Shown piece by piece: positions 24,701 to 36,700 of a stretch of 64,000 bases of DNA. The first letter of the stretch is position 1. Every line of letters starts with the position of its first letter. A program made the position numbers and the translations under genes. Under the pieces are notes generated by a model. The model searched no databases, was not told the origin of the DNA, and saw nothing but the letters and a program-made list of their open reading frames with translations. The stretch comes from Odobenus rosmarus divergens (taxonomy: Eukaryota > Chordata > Mammalia > Carnivora > Odobenidae): contig NW_004450286.1 in assembly GCF_000321225.1 (NCBI RefSeq), forward strand, positions 653,489-717,488. Direction: 5' to 3'.

Positions 24701-27700
24701 CCTGCCTCCAGGACAGTGTGTGTGTGTGTTCAGGAGCCAGCACCTGTGACTGTGTGTGTGTGTGTACAAATACACTGACATCTCCAGGTGTGTGTGTGTG
24801 TGGGTCACTAGCAGCTTACTGAAGTGTGTGTGTGTGTGGGACTAGGTTGGGGGGAGGCGGTGTGTGTGTGTGTTTAGCACCTCGTATTTCACCCCGTGTG
24901 TGTGTGTGTGCAGGCACTGGAGGCCTGTGGCGTGTGTGTGTGTGTGGTTCCTTCTGAAACCAGAGCAGTGTGTGTGTGTGTCCAGGCCCAAGCTCTCTGC
25001 AGCGTGTGTGTGTGTGTCATCACCGCCTCCTCCAGGTAGGCTGCCCTCCTCCCTCCATGACCCTGGGCGCCTTTGGTGTGTGTGTGTGTTGAAGCATGAA
25101 CTTCACTAATCGTGTGTGTGTGTGTGACCTGGACTGAGCCTGCCCCTCCCCACCCCCTAGGAAACTGGTCCAGGGGAGATTCACACTGAACAATTCAAAA
25201 TGAGCCCAAAGGCCATTACGTGTGTGTGTGTGTCTAGCCTCTTGCTTCTCCATTTGTGTGTGTGTGTGTTAGAAAGACAGGGGGTGGGGTGGTGTGTGTG
25301 TGTGTGACATAGAGACTTGGAGGCAGGGTGTGTGTGTGTGTTGGTATCATCGCTCACTACTTAGTGTGTGTGTGTGTATGGGCATCCCGTCTGTCTTGCG
25401 TGTGTGTGTGTGTGGAACAGAGAAACCCAGAGCAGGTGTGTGTGTGTGTTTGTTAAATGAAGCAAGGAGAAGTGTGTGTGTGTGTAGAAAGCAGAACGAG
25501 AGGAAAAGTGTGTGTGTGTGTTAGCAGGCTGAGAGAGTTGCTGGTGTGTGTGTGTGTTCCTGTTATGTTTGTGCATTTTGGTGAGAGCAGAGGCTGACGG
25601 CGGGACCAGCTCTTCGTGTGTGTGTGTGTAGTGGCAATGATGAAAGCGAAGGTGTGTGTGTGTGTCCTGGTCATCCCTCCCCGGCCAGTGTGTGTGTGTG
25701 TGCACCCACAAGTCTAGCCAGGGAGCCAGGCCAAGGGCCCAGTCCTCTGGGTGGCTTGAGTGTGTGTGTGTGTAGAGCAAACAAAGCATCCACGTGTGTG
25801 TGTGTGTGTTATGGCTTTAATCTCCCTTATAGTGTGTGTGTGTGTATTATTTCAGGGATGAAAAGAAGTGTGTGTGTGTGTGAATCATGGCCTTAAGAAG
25901 CTGATAAACAGCAGGGAAGCTCGCTGGTGGGGCTGGAGTGTGTGTGTGTGTGTAAGTCTTATGGATACTCCCTGAGTGTGTGTGTGTGTTAGCCATCAAG
26001 GTGATAAAAAGGTGTGTGTGTGTGTTAAACTAACTCACCTGTCTCGTGTGTGTGTGTGTGTGTGGAGGGGACAGACGAAGGGGGTGTGTGTGTGTGTAGG
26101 GCCCCATGTAGGGCTGCAGGGGACCCCTGGGGGATAGAAGGCAGCTCACAGAGCCGTGTGTGTGTGTGTGATCAGAACCTGGAGGATGCAGGAGGATCCG
26201 TTCAGACAGGGAGTACGACACTGTGTGGTGTGTGTGTGTGTGCTGGGACTCAGTTTCCAATCTAACATCCGGGGAGCAAAAGATGGGTCCAGCTGGTCTG
26301 TGTGTGTGTGTGTCGAGCTGGCCTTCAGGGTCCTAGTGTGTGTGTGTGTCGAGGAGGTGAGGAGAAATGGGGTGTGTGTGTGTGTGAAAGGCCCTTCTCT
26401 CTGGATCCTGCCCACAGTGGCAGCCCCCCCCCACCCTGCTTCCCCTTCCCTGCCCTTCCCGGTCCCACTCACCCACACGGTGTGTGTGTGTGTGTGCCAT
26501 TGCCGACACTCTTGGGTGTGTGTGTGTGTTCCAGGGAGGGGACAGTGGGGTGTGTGTGTGTGTGTCGAATGCACCATGGAAAGCAGGGTGTGTGTGTGTG
26601 TCAGGAACCGTAGACTCTTTTCTGTGTGTGTGTGTGTCTCTGCCGAGGCTCCAGAGAGAGTGTGTGTGTGTGTGGCCTGGAAGGACAGAAATAGAGCCCA
26701 GGAGAACATGACGACAGTGGCCAGCGGTCTGGTGTGTGTGTGTGTCTAGACGGTCCGCAGAGAGTGAGTGTGTGTGTGTGTTGGGCGGCTGGGTGTGTGC
26801 ATGGTGTGTGTGTGTGTTGGATAGACAGGTAGGTGGATGGTGTGTGTGTGTGTTGGATGGACAGGTGGACACACAGTGTGTGTGTGTGTAGGGGAGGGGA
26901 CTGTGAGCTGAGTGTGTGTGTGTGTTCCTGGTGCCACAGCTCCCTCCCTGGAGCTCTCAGCCCTGGCAGGCTCTGCTCAGCGCGTGTGTGTGTGTGTCCA
27001 CGGGCCATGTCACCCATGAGTGTGTGTGTGTGTGGCTCAGGGTTGCCGGATAAATGTGTGTGTGTGTGTAATTATGAATAATTTTTAGCAAGTGTGTGTG
27101 TGTGTTACTGTATTTAGTTGCTCCATAGTGTGTGTGTGTGTAGAGTGTCCCCTGGGCCCCGTGGTGTGTGTGTGTGTGCTCGGGAGAGAGGCCCCCACCC
27201 AGGCGGTGTGCACGGTGAATTTCTCATTCATGGCCGTGTGTGTGTGTGTCGAGGCCCTGGAAGCCTCTGGCGTGTGTGTGTGTGTGGAGAGAAGATTCCA
27301 CCGAGAAGTGTGTGTGTGTGTGGTGGCAGTGCCAAGCCTGGTAGTGTGTGTGTGTGTGCCTCCAGGCCCAGTGCAGGCTGTGTGTGTGTGTGTTGGGGGC
27401 TGGCTGCCACCTAGCGGCCAGTGTCAGAACGGCAGGCTGCGGCGCCCCAGGGTGTGTGTGTGTGTAAATGCCCTCACAAACCAGCCTGTGTGTGTGTGTG
27501 TGTTAGGATTATTATGCACTTGAGTGTGTGTGTGTGTGAAGGTCACCCAGAACCTCAACGTGTGTGTGTGTGTTAGCATGGGTGTAGCCTGGTCTCCACC
27601 TCCAGGCACCCCCTCTCCTATTCACAGCCACTAAGTGGGTCCCCAAGGCCCGCCCTATCACAGGCATGTGTGTGTGTGTGTCCTTCCTCAGTAGCTCCCT

Positions 27701-30700
27701 GTTTTCAATGCAATAAAACAACGCCTCTCTGCGCTGCTGTTCAGAGCCTCTTCAACCAGCCCAAACTTCGCTTCCGTGTGTGTGTGTGTGCCTTCTAAAT
27801 CCTCCTGTGTTGTGTGTGTGTGTGTCTTCCTCAGTCCTCCTCTGCCTGTGTGTGTGTGTGTCCTTCATCTCTGAGGCTGCTGTGTGTGTGTGTGTGTGTC
27901 TGCCCCGAGGCTCTTCCCCACCTCCACATGGCCCCAACCTTCTAAAGCCCATGGGGTGTGTGTGTGTGTAATAAGCTCATCTAATTCCACAGTGTGTGTG
28001 TGTGTCCACTAACAACTCCAAAATGCCGTGTGTGTGTGTGTCAGGCTCACGCTGTGCACCATCGTGTGTGTGTGTGTCCTCCACTAGGAGCCCAACAGGG
28101 TGTGTGTGTGTGTCTGCTCACCCTCAGCCTTTCCCGTCCCAGTGGCACCTCTCCAGTTAGTCAAGCCAGATGTGTGTGTGTGTGTCCCCACATCCACTCT
28201 GCCCACAGTGTGTGTGTGTGTTGCTTCCAATATCAGCCTGAAGGTGTGTGTGTGTGTACCCCCCTCCACCCAAGGAGGCGTGTGTGTGTGTGTCACCGCG
28301 CAGGGGCACTCAGCCGTGTGTGTGTGTGTGGGCCCACCAGGACCGCTGCACGTGTGTGTGTGTGTGCCCCCTCACTTCCTCGTCCCCTGCAGTCTAGGCT
28401 CCCATTCATTCATTCCTTCAAGGACGGGCCAGGCCCCTGCTGTCGTGAAGCTTCCACAGGTGTGTGTGTGTGTATAGGAGGGTGGTGCTGGGGGCGTGTG
28501 TGTGTGTGTCAGTGAGACACGCTATTATCTCGTGTGTGTGTGTGTCATTGCTACAAAGCAGAAGTGGGTGGGGGGAGGTCACAAGGCAAAGAGCAGGTGG
28601 AACGTGTGTGTGTGTGTGCACAGAAAAGGCTTCCCTGAGGTGTGTGTGTGTGTCTGTCTTCTCAAAGATGGGTCTGTGTGTGTGTGTGTAAGAGAAGGGA
28701 GGGTGGGGAGGGTGTGTGTGTGTGTGCAGGGAGAGCGATGCACTTGGGTGTGTGTGTGTGTTGGGAGGAAGGAGGCCCAGAGGGTGTGTGTGTGTGTGTA
28801 CGCTGAGACCGGGGGCCCAGTGTGTGTGTGTGTCTCCTGGCCTTGTGGGCCTTGGGGGCACTCAGGGTTTTATTCGTGGACCCCTCCATACGTGTGTGTG
28901 TGTGTACCCCTGATTCAGGCCAAACAGGTGTGTGTGTGTGTTAGTGAGACACCAGACACAGAAGTGTGTGTGTGTGTTGGTGACAAAGGTCTGGAAGTCG
29001 TGTGTGTGTGTGTAGGCTCAGAGAGCCTGCCTCCGGTGTGTGTGTGTGTCCTCCCCGTCCCGCACACTTGGGTGTGTGTGTGTGTCTGTGCCAGCCCCAA
29101 GCAGCCCGTGTGTGTGTGTGTAAGGGCCCCTGCTGTGGCCTTGGTGTGTGTGTGTGTGGCTGGGCCGAAGGACCTCAGCGTGTGTGTGTGTGTGGGGTGC
29201 TCCCAGGCCCACCCAGTGTGTGTGTGTGTCTGGGGTTGCCACAAGAGTGCCGTGTGTGTGTGTGTGCCCTTTTCAAGGGGTCTGGGAGTGTGTGTGTGTG
29301 TAAGGCTCCCTGGAGGAGGGGACGTGTGTGTGTGTGTGCCCGTAGAGGGAGTGGCAGGAGCAGAGCTGGGCTGGGTTCAGGAGTAGCAAGTTGCAGTGTG
29401 TGTGTGTGTAGCACCCATCCTCAGGACGGCCGTGTGTGTGTGTGTTAGAAAGATGGATGGAGTGAATGTGTGTGTGTGTGTAGGGGCAGAGGGAGGTGGG
29501 AGGGTGTGTGTGTGTGTATGGGGAAGAGGGCTGAGGAGCGTGTGTGTGTGTGTGTGTGGGTAGCAGTGGGGCCTTGTGTGTGTGTGTGTGGGGCAGTGAT
29601 GTCCTTGTCACGTGTGTGTGTGTGTATGGCATGGCTGCACCCACGGGGCACACGGGACAGGGAAAACTCTCCTCAGCAGGCCGGTGTGTGTGTGTGTACC
29701 CAGGCTCTTGGTCTGGGGCGTGTGTGTGTGTGTAGGGGCCAGGAGCAGTGGGGGAGTGTGTGTGTGTGTTGTGCTTCCTGGGGGGGAGCAGGTGTGTGTG
29801 TGTGTGCAGAGGGGAGGCTCCCAGACAGTGTGTGTGTGTGTGGACACGGAGTCTCGGAAGCACGTGTGTGTGTGTGTGGGGCGCAGGGGATCCCGTGAGG
29901 TGTGTGTGTGTGTCTGCCAAGCGGATAGATGATCCGTGTGTGTGTGTGTCATCGGTGGATGGGGGTGACGTGTGTGTGTGTGTGTCTGTGCGCAAATGCC
30001 AGGCTTTGTGTGTGTGTGTGTTGGTGAGGCCGGGGGTGAAGCCAAGACTTACTTGAAGTCCCTGTTTTCCTTCTACAGGGTGTGTGTGTGTGTACAGGGA
30101 GCCCTTCTATTATCTGTGTGTGTGTGTGTAACCCACAATGACCCCATTGTCGTGTGTGTGTGTGTCCCAGCCCCGCCCGACCCGGGCGTGTGTGTGTGTG
30201 TTCTTCCTCCACCCCCACAAGCTCAGGAGGAGGCTGGCTCTGGACTCCTGAGGCCGTCCGTGTGTGTGTGTGTTGAAGGAACTCCAAGCTTCTGGGTGTG
30301 TGTGTGTGTCAGCAGAAGGAAAACTGAGGACGTGTGTGTGTGTGTTGAAGATCTAAGCGGGCACCAGGTGTGTGTGTGTGTTCCTGGTCCTTGTCTCTAG
30401 GAGGTGTGTGTGTGTGTCACCCCAGGTCTTGCAGATTAAGTGTGTGTGTGTGTCGAAGGTAGCCCAGGGTCTACAGTGTGTGTGTGTGTATGTAGCTTAG
30501 CCCAGGCTAGCGTGTGTGTGTGTGTCAGGTCAGCCCAGGCCCACACACTAATCCAGAGACACACGATATCCCCAAACACTTGCGTGTGTGTGTGTGTCCT
30601 GTTAGCCCAGGATAGCCCAGTGTGTGTGTGTGTGTTCAGAGCACACAAGTTAGGCGTGTGTGTGTGTGTACACATAGGTTTCCTTGGCACAGTGTGTGTG

Positions 30701-30734
30701 TGTGTCAACAAATAAATTGGTCCAAAAGTGTGTG
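18704..30734. other. Intergenic DNA under the lattice, no gene seen
   Basis: Between blocks the 22-nt windows read as ordinary GC-rich single-copy DNA. Longer uninterrupted parts (for example 19,186-19,351 and 22,274-22,411) hold no recognisable exon. A natural (CA)8 lies at 23,692-23,707, filling most of one window. All long frames in this stretch are Val-Cys or His-Thr artefacts of the blocks. Confidence 0.6.
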
Positions 30735-30955
30735 TGTGTGTGGTTCCTGGGTGGCTCAGTCGGGTGTGTGTGTGTGTTTGGTTCAGGTCATGATCTCGGG
30801 TGTGTGTGTGTGTGCCCCAAGTCGGTCTCCCTGCTGTGTGTGTGTGTGTCTTCTCCCTCTGTCCCTCCCCCGTGTGTGTGTGTGTCGCTTGCTCTCTCTC
30901 TCTCCCAGTGTGTGTGTGTGTTTTTTAAAAAGAAGAATTTTTCGTGTGTGTGTGT
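30735..30955 (+). mobile_element. SINEC SINE, sense, cut by lattice blocks
   Basis: Windows between blocks read ttcctgggtggctcagtcgg, then ttggttcaggtcatgatctc, then ccccaagtcggtctccctgc, then a cttctccctctgtccctccc pyrimidine stretch, then ctctctctctccca, then an A-rich tail. These are consecutive parts of the carnivore SINE in the right order. The missing pieces are about 14 nt each, equal to the block length, so the blocks replaced SINE sequence. Confidence 0.88.
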
Positions 30956-32935
30956 GTCAGTAGAATTCTCCTTCAAATGGTGTGTGTGTGTGTGTCCAAA
31001 GTATAAAACCGATGAGTGTGTGTGTGTGTGGTTGGGAATGGAGGGGGCGGAGCAGGGGGCCGGGGTGCAGTGGCGCGGTGGGGAACGTGCCTCCCTCAGT
31101 GGCCAGGGAAAGGCCCTGCCTCGGTGTGTGTGTGTGTTTCTGTGATACAAGGAGTCCCAGTGTGTGTGTGTGTGGCCCGCAGCCCCTAGTTACCAGTGTG
31201 TGTGTGTGTGGAGATGCCCAGAATTACCTTCGTGTGTGTGTGTGTCCGCGCCAGCTCCCGGAGCTACGTGTGTGTGTGTGTCTCTTCTGGGGTCATCCCA
31301 GGGGTGTGTGTGTGTGTGTCCTGGGGAGCCCGGGTCCAAGTGTGTGTGTGTGTCCCAGGCCTGGGGGTTGACGAGGTGTGTGTGTGTGTTCAAAGCCTGA
31401 GGGGAAGCCAGGTGTGTGTGTGTGTATCCCCAGCAAGCATGGGCCAAGTGTGTGTGTGTGTCGGCGGGGGGCACCCAGCCCCAAGAACTGCCCGCATGGC
31501 TTTGACCAAGCCCCCTCTGGTGTGTGTGTGTGTGTCTCCCCACCTGTACAAATGAGTGTGTGTGTGTGTCACTCTGGCCTCGGGAAGTCAGGTGTGTGTG
31601 TGTGTGTCACTTCCTCCCTCTGCCCCCGTGTGTGTGTGTGTACCCCGTCCCGGCAGAGCCCCAGTGTGTGTGTGTGTCTCCCTCCACCCCTCAAACACCG
31701 TGTGTGTGTGTGTTGCCATCCGACGGAGTGTGCGGAGCTGGACACAGGGCGTGTGTCCTCCTTTGTCAGAGGTGTGTGTGTGTGTTGCCCACGACAGCCC
31801 ATGCAGGGTGTGTGTGTGTGTGTGCGGTGCCTGAAGGAACAGCGTGTGTGTGTGTGTTCGTAAGCAGCCCAGAGCATCGGTGTGTGTGTGTGTGGCTTTT
31901 CTTTTTCAATTTGAAGTGTGTGTGTGTGTAAGAAATAGTTTGAACACTCAGGTGTGTGTGTGTGTCCACCACCCGGACTGAGATGCTGTGTGTGTGTGTG
32001 TCTTCTCGGACTGGGACATGCTTCTCCCCTGCTCAGAGCGCGCTCAGTACCCCTCCCGGGTGTGTGTGTGTGTTCACGCAGGTGCAGTGGGCCAGGGGTG
32101 CCTGACACCTCCCTCCCAAGCAGGGGCTCGCGTGTGTGTGTGTGTGCTTCTCTGTGCATCAGCCCTGGTGTGTGTGTGTGTCACGCTCCTCTGACATCTC
32201 ATAGTGTGTGTGTGTGTCGTGGGCAAAGGAAGACTTAATGTGTGTGTGTGTGTGAAGAAGAAACCGAGGCATAGAGTGTGTGTGTGTGTCCCGAGAGCAC
32301 ACAGTACATGGTGGCAGGTCAGCACTAGACCCGGGTCTGTCCCTAAGACGAGGGTTCTCTTCCCCATCAGCCCCTGGGTGGCCTCGTGCGCTCCCTTCCC
32401 CTCGGGGCCTCCAGGCGGGGTGCTAATAAGCATGCTGCATCCATGGGTGTCAATGGTGTGTGTGTGTGTCAAACTGGGCCATACGTCAACAGTGTGTGTG
32501 TGTGTCTACCCCAAGAGGTGGTCAAGAGTGTGTGTGTGTGTAGATATAGGACACGGTCCCGCCGTGTGTGTGTGTGTGGACGCCCAGATGCACACATTTG
32601 TGTGTGTGTGTGTGCTGTGCATGCTGAGCATACCGGTGTGTGTGTGTGTAGCCATGGAGCAGGAAGCAGGAAGGGGCTGGCTTTCTAGAGGAAGTGGTTT
32701 GATTTAGGTGTGTGTGTGTGTGCCCGGCGAGGTGGGGAGGAGGGTGTGTGTGTGTGTCAGAGGCCCCCCGCCACATTCCGTGTGTGTGTGTGTGGAACCT
32801 GCACCACCCAAGGAGGCAAAGAGAGGGGTTTGTGAGAGGATGGGAAAGTGAGTGTGTGTGTGTGTGAAGCATATGCCTATACACGCAGTGTGTGTGTGTG
32901 TAAATCTAGGATATGTTAAAAAAGTGTGTGTGTGT

Positions 32936-33140
32936 GTGGCGCCTGGGTGGCTCAGTGGTGTGTGTGTGTGTGTCAGCTCAGGTCATGATCCCACGGTGTG
33001 TGTGTGTGTCCCCACGTCGGGCTCCCTGCTCGTGTGTGTGTGTGTTTCTCCCTCTGCCCACTCCCCCGTGTGTGTGTGTGTCTCTCGCTGTCTCTCTCTG
33101 TCAGTGTGTGTGTGTGTATCTTTAAAGAAAGAAAAACATG
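32936..33140 (+). mobile_element. SINEC SINE, sense, cut by lattice blocks
   Basis: The visible windows are ggcgcctgggtggctcagtg, cagctcaggtcatgatccca, ccccacgtcgggctccctgc, ttctccctctgcccactccc, a tctctcgctgtctctctctg stretch, and an atctttaaag tail. After the gctcagtggt head, exactly 14 consensus bases are missing before cagctcagg, matching one block. Confidence 0.9.
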
Positions 33141-33289
33141 TGTGTGTGTGTGTAAAAAAAGCCCCAGTCTAATAAGTGTGTGTGTGTGTAAAGCACTGGC
33201 CAAGGCCTGGAGTGTGTGTGTGTGTGTGAGCCTGAGTCTAGCTGTCCGTGTGTGTGTGTGTAAGTCCCCAACGCCACCACTCGGTGTGT

Positions 33290-33760
33290 GTGTGTGTAAT
33301 TACAACCACAATGGGATCCGTGTGTGTGTGTGTCACGATGGCTAAAATTAAAAAGGTGTGTGTGTGTGTTGAGCCGACAAGAATGTGGAGCGTGTGTGTG
33401 TGTGTCACGCTGCTAGTGGGAGTGTTAGTGTGTGTGTGTGTAAATGGCTTGGCAGGATTTACGGTGTGTGTGTGTGTATCTGGCAAATGCCACTCACAAG
33501 TGTGTGTGTGTGTGAAACGAAAGCAAAATGACCGCCAAAGGACATGGACAGAAACGTTCATCACAGCTTTCGTGTGTGTGTGTGTGAACTGAGAACGGCT
33601 CTACAGCGTGTGTGTGTGTGTGTGCATGAGTGAGGGCCCAGCCGTGTGTGTGTGTGTTACACGGCGATGAAAAAGAACAGTGTGTGTGTGTGTTAAGTGT
33701 GGGATGGACCTCACAGTGTGTGTGTGTGTTGGAAGGAGGTAGACAGAAATGCCTGTGTGC
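33290..33760 (+). mobile_element. L1 LINE ORF2 3' fragment, lattice-modified
   Basis: The windows follow the L1 ORF2/3' end order: acaaccacaatgggatcc, atggctaaaattaaaaag, gccgacaagaatgtggagc, ctgctagtgggagtgtta, aatggcttggcaggattta, acatggacagaaacgttca, ggcgatgaaaaagaacag. Sense orientation and heavily degraded. The interposed GT blocks remove what would have been intervening consensus. Confidence 0.8.
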
Positions 33761-36700
33761 TATGTGGGCGCATTTGAATAAGCTCAGGTGTGTGTGTGTG
33801 TAATTTGGGGGATTAAGGTCTGAGTGTGTGTGTGTGTTTGGAGATTATTGACTGGAAAGGTGTGTGTGTGTGTGGAGCGTGCTGTATCTTGATCGGTGTG
33901 TGTGTGTGTCAGTCTACACATGGAGAAATCCGTGTGTGTGTGTGTCCTTAAGATTTGAGAGCTTTATGTGTGTGTGTGTGTCCAATAAAGAGGTTTTTTT
34001 TCAGTGTGTGTGTGTGTGTTCAAGAGTGGAGTGGAGAGGGTGTGTGTGTGTGTGACAAGCACTTGGGAGGCTTTTGCAACACCCCAGGTGCGAGAGAATG
34101 AGTAAACTAGCGTGTGTGTGTGTGTAGGCGTGGGCTCAGCCGATCATGTGTGTGTGTGTGTGAGGAAGATGTCAGCAATGTGGGCAGCTGGGGGAGGCTT
34201 CTGGAAGGAGAAAGAGGGAGTGTGTGTGTGTGTAGAGGCAAGGGCTCCTGGTCCAGTGTGTGTGTGTGTATCTAGAACAGGCACCCTGGCTGTGTGTGTG
34301 TGTGTGGGTGAGCCCCCCAACACTGACAGGCTCAACGAGAATAGTCAGCCCCATTCGTTGGGCGTGTGTGTGTGTGTTGGGGCCCCACAGTGAGAGCTTT
34401 ATGGGAGCTCTCTCATCAAGCCCAGGAAGGAGGCCGTGTGTGTGTGTGTTCACAAATGTGCACACTGAGGCGTGTGTGTGTGTGTAGTGGCACCAGCACC
34501 CCCATCCGTGTGTGTGTGTGTTTAATGACCGTGACACACCAGAGTGTGTGTGTGTGTTGCAGGGACAACTTGGCAGGGTTGCCGCATCAGTGGGGCGGCG
34601 GGGGAGAAGCAAGCTGTGTGTGTGTGTGTGGGATCTGCACCTCCTTGGGCCGTGTGTGTGTGTGTGGCACGTCGGGTTTGGGAATGGGTGTGTGTGTGTG
34701 TAATGACCGTAGCTCTGAACCTGGTGTGTGTGTGTGTGGAGCCTAGGAAGTCATCAGGCACTGTCCTTGGCCCTCTCCCCTCAGGATGGCCCTCCGTGTG
34801 TGTGTGTGTTATCCCCATCTTACAGATGAGGGTGTGTGTGTGTGTAGTGATCAACCAGGGGACCCCCGTGTGTGTGTGTGTGTGGTCCCCCAGCCCAGCC
34901 TGTGTGTGTGTGTGTGTACACCTCCTCCGGGTCCTGGGGGTGTGTGTGTGTGTACCCCCCAGTGGATGGGGCAGAGTGTGTGTGTGTGTAGAGACCCAGA
35001 GAATGAGAGGGGTGTGTGTGTGTGTAGAGACGCCAAGGAACTGAGAAGTGTGTGTGTGTGTGCGGGCGGGGCAGGCAAGCAGCGTGTGTGTGTGTGTGAG
35101 ACTGAGCAGATGTTCCCAGCAGCTGTGAACTCACGAGACAGACGCTGCTGACACCGTGTGTGTGTGTGTGTCCCCGCTCCTGCCTGTCCCCGTGTGTGTG
35201 TGTGTGGCCACCCTGGTCCAGGTGGCAAGGGGTGTAAGTTGGGGGAGGATCAGCAGAAGGCCAGTGTGTGTGTGTGTAGGGAGCCCCCCAGGAGACTGTG
35301 TGTGTGTGTGTGTCAGTGTTGTCATCTGGACAATGGTGTGTGTGTGTGTTGCCGGTACCGTCAGGCTCCGAGTGTGTGTGTGTGTTCCCCCGCACCCAGC
35401 CTCACTCGTGTGTGTGTGTGTCCCTGCAGCCCTCCACCCCCTCGTGTGTGTGTGTGTCTCCCTGTGGGAAGTGCAGCCCGTGTGTGTGTGTGTTCCTGGG
35501 GCCTCCAGCCTCGTCGTGTGTGTGTGTGTTGTGCTCGCTTCGGCCACACACGTGTGTGTGTGTGTATAGGGCGGGGGAGAGGAGCGTGTGTGTGTGTGTG
35601 TGATGACACAGAGAGTCTTGAAGGTGTGTGTGTGTGTAAAACGTAAAAACAAAAGATGAGTGTGTGTGTGTGTTGCAGCATCTCTGTCCTCCCTGGTGTG
35701 TGTGTGTGTACCCTTGCTGCAGGGTCTGCAGGTGTGTGTGTGTGTTGTAGTTGACCTGGGAGGGGCCGTGTGTGTGTGTGTGTGGGGAGGATCCAGGGGG
35801 ACTGTGTGTGTGTGTGTGTCACCCCCCCCGCCAGAACTGGTGTGTGTGTGTGTAAGCTTTGACAAACCAGCTGTGGTGTGTGTGTGTGTTAACTCAACCT
35901 CTCTGAGTGGCGTGTGTGTGTGTGTCCAATGGGCTGGCCCCCTTGACGTGTGTGTGTGTGTACTGGCTGCCGCGGCCGCAGTGGGAGCTGCCCAGCTGGT
36001 GCCCAGCACTCCGCGGTATGTGTGTGTGTGTGTGGCAGGAGAGAAAAGACAACCGGTGTGTGTGTGTGTACTTCAGCCAATGCCGACCCCAGGCCTCACG
36101 TGACGTCCACAGAGGGCAGCTGGAAAAGTGTGTGTGTGTGTCTTAGGGCTCAGAGGGCACAGAGCCCAAGTTTCTGGCTCCCAGGCCAGTTCTCCCTGGG
36201 TGTGTGTGTGTGTTCCTGCCCCTCCTGCAGATGCGGTGTGTGTGTGTGTCATGATGGCATCCAGAGATGCCGTGTGTGTGTGTGTACGGGAAAGCACACC
36301 GCCGGCCGTGTGTGTGTGTGTTCGAGGATGAAAGAACCACGGTGTGTGTGTGTGTGTTGTGGCACCTGTCCGAGAAGGCGTGTGTGTGTGTGTATCCAGC
36401 CTACTGAGGCCACACGTGTGTGTGTGTGTTTCCGCTGGGCCCCCCTGTCCCGTGTGTGTGTGTGTGGCTTGATGAAGCTGTCTGTTGGTGTGTGTGTGTG
36501 TTCAAATAGAGTCCAAAGGGGACGTGTGTGTGTGTGTCCTGAAACAGGCTGAACCTGATGTGTGTGTGTGTGTTGGGTCTTTAATGCCAGCCAGCTGCCC
36601 TGTGGGTGCTCAGCCCAGCCCCTGCCCAACCGTGTGTGTGTGTGTGGGACACTGTGCACAGCCCCTGGTGTGTGTGTGTGTTAAACCACCAGTGCAAATC

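Noticed and set aside
35131..36009. 292-residue reverse-strand frame with His-Thr repeats
   Set aside because: Reverse-strand shadow of the same GT blocks (CA repeats give His-Thr). Not a gene.
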